DNA of 8,829 bases from the NCBI GenBank assembly GCA_014871545.1, contig WGSR01000053.1:1-8829 (forward strand). Direction: 5' to 3'. The DNA comes from Collinsella sp. Its GTDB lineage: Bacteria; Actinomycetota; Coriobacteriia; Coriobacteriales; Coriobacteriaceae. The notes beneath the pieces were generated by a model that was not told where the DNA came from, searched no databases, and saw only the letters and a program-made list of their open reading frames with translations. Shown here piece by piece: positions 4,776 to 8,829 of the stretch. Each line of letters opens with the position of its first letter. The first letter of the stretch is position 1. A program made the position numbers and the translations under genes.

Positions 4776-6779
4776 TTAGACCAGGCGGGCGTTGATCGTC
4801 TTGGCGATCTCGGCGGCGTCGGTGGAACCCTTGACGGTGGCACGGAAGTCCTCGTCCATGAGCGCCTCGGCGACCTTGGACAGGATCTTGAGGTGCGTGG
4901 TGCCAGCCTGAGCGCCCGGGATGAGCAGGGCAATGGCAACGTTGACGGGAGCGCCGTCCATGGTGTCCCAACCGGTCACGCCAGAGTCGTCCTTGACGAC
5001 GATGACGGCAGCCTCGGTGATGGCGTCGGACTTGGCATGCGGAATAGCGAAGCCCTCCATCATGCCCGTGGTGCCCTCGGCCTCGCGGGCCAGGAAGGCG
5101 TTCATAACGGCGTCGGCGTCGCCGGCGATACCGGCCTTGACGGCCTGGTTGGAAACAAAGCTCAAGGCCTCGTCACGAGAAGCGAAGTCCTCGGCGACAA
5201 AGACGTTCTCGACCTTCACGAAGTCGGAAGCCTCGGCCTTGGGGGCCTCGACGGCAGCGGCCTTGGGGGCCTCAACCGGCTTGGCTGCAGGAGCGGCCTT
5301 ATGGTTCTTCTCGAAGTCGTACTTCTTGAAGGCCACGAACAGGATGCCACCGATCACGGCGCCGATGAGGATAGCGAGGACCCACAGCGGACCGTTCTCG
5401 ACAACGGGCAGGACCAGGAAGCCACCGTGGGGCGCCGGATCATGAACGTTGAACATGATGGTCAGGATCGAAGCGATGGAGGAACCGAGCATCATGATGG
5501 GCATGACGGGCCAGATGTTCTTGGTCATGAACGGAATGGCGCCCTCGGTGATGTGGGTGCAACCAAGGATGAGGTTGACGACACCGGCGTCGTGATCCTC
5601 CTGGCTGAAGTACTTCTTGCCGACAACGACGGCGAAGGTGGTGATCAGCGGCGGAACGATGCAGGCGGCGGAGACGGCAGCCATGAAGTTGGTGCCGAAG
5701 TTGTAGGTGTCGGTACCGACACCGGCGGCCAGAGCCTCGGTGAGCATAGCGGTACCGGTGACGTAAGCAGCCTTGTTGACCGGGCCACCCATGTCAAAGG
5801 CGCACATGCAGCCGATGGCAAGACCCAGGACAACGGCGCCAGAGGCGGACAGGCCCTTGAGGAAGTCCATCATGGCGGTGTTGATGGCAGCCATGGGGCC
5901 GGAGATGCCGAGCATGACCAGGCCGACGATAGCCGTCGAGAACAGCGGGTACAGGAAGATAGCCTTGAGGCCGTCCAGGTTCTTGGGCAGACCGGCAAAG
6001 ACCTTCTCGAGCAGCAGGATGACATAGCCAGCGAGGAAGCCGCCGACGATGCCGCCCAGGAAGCCAAAGCCCACGCCGGCGCCACCGGCGTCGATCATGC
6101 CGGTATCGGCGTTAACAGGCAAGCCCTGGATGGCGATCATGCCGGCGACGAAACCGGGGACGAGCGCCGGACGCTTGCCGATAGACTCGGCGATGTAAGC
6201 GGAGAGCACCGGAACCATGAGGTTCATGGCAATGCCGCCGATGATCTTGAGCATAGCGGCAAAGGTGTTGTAGTCGGCAGCCGTCGAATCGAAGGACGTG
6301 ATGCCCCACAGGAACGAGACGGCGGTCAGAACACCACCGGCGACGACGAAGACCAGCATGTGGCTGACGCCATTCATGAGGTGCTTGTAGATGACGTGGC
6401 CGATGGACTCCTTCTCCTCGACCTCGTCCTCGACATCGGCAGCAGCCGCAACCGAGTCGTCGCCCATGGCGGCGAGCGCGCGGTCGATCAGCTTACCGGC
6501 AGCCTCGACGGACAGGGCCTTGGAAACGCCAACGGAAACCATGGGCTTACCGGCGAAACGCTCAGCCTGGACATCCTTATCGGCTGCGACGACGACGGCC
6601 TTGGCACCGGCGATCTCGCTCTTGGTGAGCTCGTTCTCGACACCGACCTGGCCATGAGTCTCGACCTTAATGGTCAGACCTCGCTCGGCAGCTGCCTTCT
6701 CCAGCGCCTCCTTCGCCATGAAGGTGTGCGCAATGCCGGTCGGGCAACCGGTCGCGGCGATGATGTCAAACTTAGCCAT
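4776..6779 (-). CDS. fruA: Fructose-specific PTS permease, fused EIIB-EIIC-EIIA
   Basis: Membrane transporter that imports fructose and releases it inside as fructose 1-phosphate, using phosphate relayed from HPr. The 667 residues hold three domains. EIIB is at about 1-100, with the phosphocysteine in AATGCPTGIAHT (Cys12). After an acidic Ala/Glu linker, membrane EIIC spans about 128-485, with many hydrophobic segments, GGPVNKAAY (331-339), TEGAIPF (411-417) and DPAPHGG (447-453). After an Ala/Pro/Lys linker (491-518), EIIA spans about 519-667, with phosphohistidine His581 in GFAIPHAKS. The order B-C-A differs from the A-B-C order of Bacillus FruA. The ATG at 6779 follows a strong AAGGAGGG ribosome site. 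The gene diverges from the RpiR-family regulator. A mannose- or mannitol-type substrate cannot be fully excluded, but the Fru-family motifs and the nearby FruK-type kinases favour fructose. Confidence 0.94.
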   Translation of the reverse strand: MAKFDIIAATGCPTGIAHTFMAKEALEKAAAERGLTIKVETHGQVGVENELTKSEIAGAKAVVVAADKDVQAERFAGKPMVSVGVSKALSVEAAGKLIDRALAAMGDDSVAAAADVEDEVEEKESIGHVIYKHLMNGVSHMLVFVVAGGVLTAVSFLWGITSFDSTAADYNTFAAMLKIIGGIAMNLMVPVLSAYIAESIGKRPALVPGFVAGMIAIQGLPVNADTGMIDAGGAGVGFGFLGGIVGGFLAGYVILLLEKVFAGLPKNLDGLKAIFLYPLFSTAIVGLVMLGISGPMAAINTAMMDFLKGLSASGAVVLGLAIGCMCAFDMGGPVNKAAYVTGTAMLTEALAAGVGTDTYNFGTNFMAAVSAACIVPPLITTFAVVVGKKYFSQEDHDAGVVNLILGCTHITEGAIPFMTKNIWPVMPIMMLGSSIASILTIMFNVHDPAPHGGFLVLPVVENGPLWVLAILIGAVIGGILFVAFKKYDFEKNHKAAPAAKPVEAPKAAAVEAPKAEASDFVKVENVFVAEDFASRDEALSFVSNQAVKAGIAGDADAVMNAFLAREAEGTTGMMEGFAIPHAKSDAITEAAVIVVKDDSGVTGWDTMDGAPVNVAIALLIPGAQAGTTHLKILSKVAEALMDEDFRATVKGSTDAAEIAKTINARLV
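5234..5273. repeat. 16-bp direct repeat inside the fruA EIIC-EIIA linker
   Basis: CGGCCTTGGGGGCCTC occurs at 5234-5249 and again at 5258-5273, exactly 24 bases (eight codons) apart. It encodes the repeated EAPKA units of the flexible linker, near residues 503-515 of FruA. An in-frame internal duplication is the likely origin. Confidence 0.8.
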
Positions 6780-6801
6780 GTGTCCCTCCTTTTTAAGTTT
6801 T

Positions 6802-6845
6802 GCGCCCGCAGGCGCTCCCCTACACGCGCTTCAATGCGCGTTTTT
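6802..6845. other. Two hairpins in the fruA leader, one terminator-like on the plus strand
   Basis: GCGCC-CGCA-GGCGC (6802-6815) and ACGCGC-TTCAAT-GCGCGT (6824-6841) lie between the likely fruA start site and its ribosome site. Read on the plus strand, the second stem runs directly into TTTTT (6841-6845), which is terminator architecture although no plus-strand gene precedes it. In fruA mRNA both would form leader stems of five and six base pairs, upstream of an exposed AAGGAGGG. Confidence 0.5.
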
Positions 6846-6855
6846 CCACACTTGA

Positions 6856-6884
6856 AAGATACCAACCTACCGTCCGCGTGAGAA
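6856..6884 (-). promoter_or_regulatory. Candidate fruA promoter
   Basis: On the minus strand TTCTCA (4 of 6) is followed after exactly 17 bases by TATCTT (4 of 6). Transcription would start near 6849, giving a leader of about 70 nt that includes the two hairpins at 6802-6841. One copy of the repeated ACACTTGAAA element (6848-6857) overlaps the -10 and start point, where a bound regulator could block or tune transcription. Confidence 0.4.
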
Positions 6885-6906
6885 GAGACAAGACGCAATT
6901 CTCCGG

Positions 6907-6921
6907 TGAAAGGTTCTTTCA
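6907..6921. promoter_or_regulatory. 15-bp perfect palindrome, probable operator
   Basis: TGAAAG-GTT-CTTTCA is a perfect two-fold-symmetric site between fruA and the divergent RpiR-family gene, centred about 30 bases upstream of the fruA -35. TGAAAG recurs at 6853-6858 and 6939-6944, and again at the first kinase promoter (965-970, inverted at 943-948). The RpiR-family protein encoded next door is the obvious candidate binder. The position upstream of the fruA promoter would suit activation. Confidence 0.5.
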
Positions 6922-6993
6922 AAACCGTAAACGGTAAGTGAAAGTTTACCATCAACACTTGAAACGGCAAGGTGTATCTTGTAATTGAAATAC

Positions 6994-7006
6994 CCGTATA
7001 CTACGG
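6994..7006 (+). promoter_or_regulatory. -10 region of the RpiR-family gene inside a palindrome
   Basis: TATACT (6997-7002, 5 of 6 to TATAAT) lies 48 bases before the ATG at 7050, for a leader of about 40 nt. It is embedded in the perfect inverted repeat CCGTA-TAC-TACGG. No clear -35 is present at 17 bases. A palindrome over the -10 suggests autorepression or a recruited activator. Confidence 0.4.
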
Positions 7007-7049
7007 CATTAAAAACGAGTCCGATTTTCATGCCAACCAGGAGCCATCC

Positions 7050-7907
7050 ATGACCGATAGCAGCAAGAGCGCGCTCTCCCTTATTAGCACGCACAAAGGG
7101 TACAGCGAGTCCGAGCAGCGCATTGTCGACTATATCCTAGAGCACCAGTCCGAGGCGCCGCGCCTTACGGCCGCCCAGCTCTCACGAGCCGCTGCAACGT
7201 CCGAGGCGACGGTTTCGCGCTTTTGCCGCAAGCTGGGCTTTGGCAGCTTCCGCAGTTTTCAGTTTTCGTTGGCGCGCGACTTGGAGAGTCAGCGCAACGA
7301 GGGCCTAACCGACGAGGTCTCGCTCGACAACATGGAGCAGAGCCTTAAAAATATCCTCGCCGCTAAGGTGAGCGAGCTTAATGCGACCATTGATGGCATT
7401 GATCACGACACGTTGGCCGCAGTTGTGCACGCACTTAAGAATGCCGGCGTTATTGAGTTCGCCGCCGTGGGCAATACGAACGCAGTCGCGCTGGATGCGA
7501 CATTTAAGTTTTCGCAGCTGGGCCTGCGCTGTATGGCGAGCACCATCAGCGAGACATCAATCGGCTTTGCGCTCACGTTACGCCCCGGCGACGTTATCGT
7601 GCTAATCTCGAACTCCGGCAAGTCGCGCCGTTTGAATCGCATGGCAAAAGCGGCTCGCGACTGCGGTGCCACCGTGGTCGTCATCAGCAGCGACAGCAAG
7701 TCTCCACTTGCACGCCTCGCCGACTACACCTTTAATACCGTCAATCACGAGGCACTGCTGACAACGGGCGACTTCGCGTTCTCCAAGATGAGCGCAACGA
7801 TGATCATCGAGGTTATCTACAACTTCCTGCTGCCCGAAATCGAGGACGCGCGCGAGCATATCAGCTACTACGAGGAGCTCATCCAGCCGGATAAGGTCGT
7901 GGAGTAG
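7050..7907 (+). CDS. MurR/RpiR-family transcriptional regulator (HTH plus SIS domain)
   Basis: DNA-binding sugar-phosphate-responsive regulator of 285 residues, the normal family length. The N-terminal HTH (about 1-80) contains the characteristic TVSRFCRKLGFGSFRSFQ (54-71). The C-terminal SIS sugar-phosphate-binding domain (about 115-260) shows AAVGNTNAVALDA (138-150), the serine-rich ISNSGKSRRLNRMAKAA (186-202) and ATVVVIS (207-213). The ATG at 7050 is chosen because CAGGAG ends six bases upstream. An earlier in-frame ATG at 6972 lies on the promoter and adds residues unlike the family. The gene is divergent from fruA, so control of fructose uptake with fructose 1-phosphate as a possible effector is a reasonable inference. 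Codon use is less biased than in ptsI, ptsH and fruA, consistent with lower expression. Confidence 0.9.
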   Translation: MTDSSKSALSLISTHKGYSESEQRIVDYILEHQSEAPRLTAAQLSRAAATSEATVSRFCRKLGFGSFRSFQFSLARDLESQRNEGLTDEVSLDNMEQSLKNILAAKVSELNATIDGIDHDTLAAVVHALKNAGVIEFAAVGNTNAVALDATFKFSQLGLRCMASTISETSIGFALTLRPGDVIVLISNSGKSRRLNRMAKAARDCGATVVVISSDSKSPLARLADYTFNTVNHEALLTTGDFAFSKMSATMIIEVIYNFLLPEIEDAREHISYYEELIQPDKVVE

Positions 7908-7934
7908 ACATTTTGGGAGCCGATAAACGCCACT

Positions 7935-8096
7935 CGCCACGAAACCGGCCTATCTACTACGTTTTATCCGTATGGACCAACCACATACCGAAAATAGAGA
8001 AAACCGCAGGCGTTCTACCTGCGGTTTTCTTTTTGCAATTCTTGACGTGGTTGCCGATAGCCTATCAAACGTAGTAGATGGGCCGGTTTCGTGGCG
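7935..8096. repeat. 162-nt inverted repeat enclosing a terminator
   Basis: Arms 7935-7964 and 8067-8096 (30 bp each) are reverse complements except for one position (7951/8080), which is a U-G wobble in plus-strand RNA. The arms begin CGCCACGAAACCGGCC and include ATCTACTACGTTT. Weaker pairing continues inward, including AACCAC/GTGGTT (7979-7984, 8047-8052). The bidirectional terminator sits in the middle. This element fills most of the 220-base gap between the regulator and recN. It may be a dispersed palindromic repeat. Confidence 0.88.
7996..8034. terminator. Bidirectional terminator between the regulator and recN
   Basis: AAAACCGCAGG-CGTTCTA-CCTGCGGTTTT is a perfect 11-bp stem with a seven-base loop, extending one or two pairs further. 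T-runs follow on the plus strand (TTTTCTTTTTG), and the A-rich left flank gives T residues on the minus strand. It can end both the plus-strand regulator message and the convergent recN message. Confidence 0.9.
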
Positions 8097-8127
8097 GCAG
8101 GGTCGGACATGCATGTGGCGGCTCGGC

Positions 8128-8829
8128 CTAAGCACGCGCTTCTTCGAGCATCTGCTTTGCGTGGGCCAAGCTTGCCTCGGATTGATCGCCGCTCAGCATA
8201 CGGGCGATCTCTGCGGTGCGGGCATCGCCGGTCACCTCGTCCAGGTGCGTTTGAGGAACGTCGCCGGGCTCTTTACTGACCACGTAATGCTTGTCGGCCA
8301 TGACGGCGACCTGCGCCAGGTGCGTTACGACAATGACCTGATGCGTGGCGGCAAGATCGGCCAGTACACCGGCCAGCGCACGGGCGGTGGAGCCGCCGAC
8401 ACCGGCATCGACCTCGTCGAACACCAGGGTATCCACACCATCCGCGTTGCCAAGGACAACCTTGCTCGCCAGCATAACGCGGCTCAGCTCGCCGCCCGAC
8501 GCAATGCGGCGCAGGGGGCGCGGCGTCAATCCGGCACCGCTGCGATACAAAAGCTCATAGCTTGAAGGCCCCGCCGGTGTCCACTCGGCACGCGGAAGAT
8601 CGCGCGACTCCCAGACGAGCTCGGCGCCGCCCATCTCCAGGCGCGCCATCTGACGGCCAACCTCGTGACAAAAGCGCGGGGCAGCGGTGTTCCGCGCGCG
8701 CTTAAGCGCCTTGGCGGCAGCAAAGAGCTCGCGTTCAGCCGCACCAAGCGCTTCGCGCGCCTTCTTGATTTGCTCATCACCATCGTCTACCAGCGACAAC
8801 AGCTCTTGCGAGCGATCGCGCATGGCAAA
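8128..8829 (-). CDS. recN: DNA repair protein RecN, C-terminal part (gene continues past the window)
   Basis: SMC-like ATPase acting early in recombinational repair of double-strand breaks. Only the last 233 codons are visible. The reading frame is open to the right edge, so the start and Walker A region (family length about 550 residues) lie outside. Visible parts are the end of the coiled coil, the ABC signature SGGELSR (DNA 8479-8499), Walker B with catalytic glutamate in LVFDEVDAGVGG, and the switch histidine in VIVVTHLAQVA, followed by a normal C-terminus. The signature plus DEVDAGVGG is characteristic of RecN rather than SMC or RecF. It converges on the RpiR-family gene across a shared terminator and has no evident functional link to the fructose genes. 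Confidence 0.95.
   Translation of the reverse strand, partial: FAMRDRSQELLSLVDDGDEQIKKAREALGAAERELFAAAKALKRARNTAAPRFCHEVGRQMARLEMGGAELVWESRDLPRAEWTPAGPSSYELLYRSGAGLTPRPLRRIASGGELSRVMLASKVVLGNADGVDTLVFDEVDAGVGGSTARALAGVLADLAATHQVIVVTHLAQVAVMADKHYVVSKEPGDVPQTHLDEVTGDARTAEIARMLSGDQSEASLAHAKQMLEEARA

Larger units (their letters stand above)
6848..6964. promoter_or_regulatory. Pair of 10-bp direct repeats (ACACTTGAAA) spanning the divergent gap
   Basis: ACACTTGAAA occurs exactly at 6848-6857 and 6955-6964, 107 bases apart. One copy lies at the fruA start region and the other about 30 bases before the -10 of the divergent regulator. A third, looser copy, AAGTGAAAG, is at 6936-6944. Duplicated elements near both divergent promoters are typical regulator-binding sites. 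The binding protein is inferred, not shown. Confidence 0.4.

Noticed and set aside
4353..6881. An 842-codon open frame on the plus strand opposite fruA
   Set aside because: It is the antisense shadow of fruA, runs through the inverted repeats and the fruA terminator, and gives a low-complexity Gly/Asp/His-rich product with no recognisable domain. High GC and strong codon bias keep this frame open.
6972..7049. In-frame ATG at 6972 for the RpiR-family regulator
   Set aside because: The extra 26 residues overlap the -10 and its palindrome, and lack homology to the family. The ATG at 7050 has a good ribosome site.

Overview
The window looks like a chromosomal sugar-uptake locus from a high-GC Gram-positive bacterium. 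It best fits a Coriobacteriia member such as Collinsella. That taxonomic call is inference from the GC-rich codon usage, the character of the PTS and PfkB proteins, and the long palindromic intergenic elements. There is no rRNA or other marker gene to confirm it. I see no phage, transposase, CRISPR or defence genes.

Layout, left to right: two related 1-phosphofructokinase-family sugar kinases (2-934 and 1122-2054, minus strand), separated by a clear intrinsic terminator; ptsI for Enzyme I (2129-3832, minus); ptsH for HPr (3966-4229, minus), with a terminator-like hairpin between ptsH and ptsI; a 546-base non-coding stretch (4230-4775) with a 226-nt imperfect inverted repeat, a second 71-nt inverted repeat with perfect 24-bp arms, and the fruA terminator; fruA, a fructose-type PTS permease with domain order EIIB-EIIC-EIIA (4776-6779, minus); a 270-base divergent regulatory region (6780-7049); a MurR/RpiR-family regulator (7050-7907, plus); a non-coding gap with a bidirectional terminator nested inside a third long inverted repeat (7935-8096); and the C-terminal part of recN (8128-8829, minus, running off the right edge).

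The genes make a coherent pathway. Enzyme I takes phosphate from PEP and passes it to HPr His15. HPr passes it to EIIA His581 and then EIIB Cys12 of FruA. EIIC imports fructose as fructose 1-phosphate. The FruK-type kinase converts this to fructose 1,6-bisphosphate. The divergent RpiR-type protein, with its sugar-phosphate-binding SIS domain, is the natural candidate regulator. TGAAAG elements recur in the fruA/regulator gap and again upstream of the first kinase, as would fit a shared regulon. recN (DNA repair) is an unrelated neighbour.

The protein content is ordinary metabolism and I do not claim a new enzyme system. The least explained material is non-coding: three large inverted repeats in the gaps, one of them 226 nt long with a possible plus-strand promoter aimed into it. 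The second kinase paralogue also departs from family motifs at two positions.
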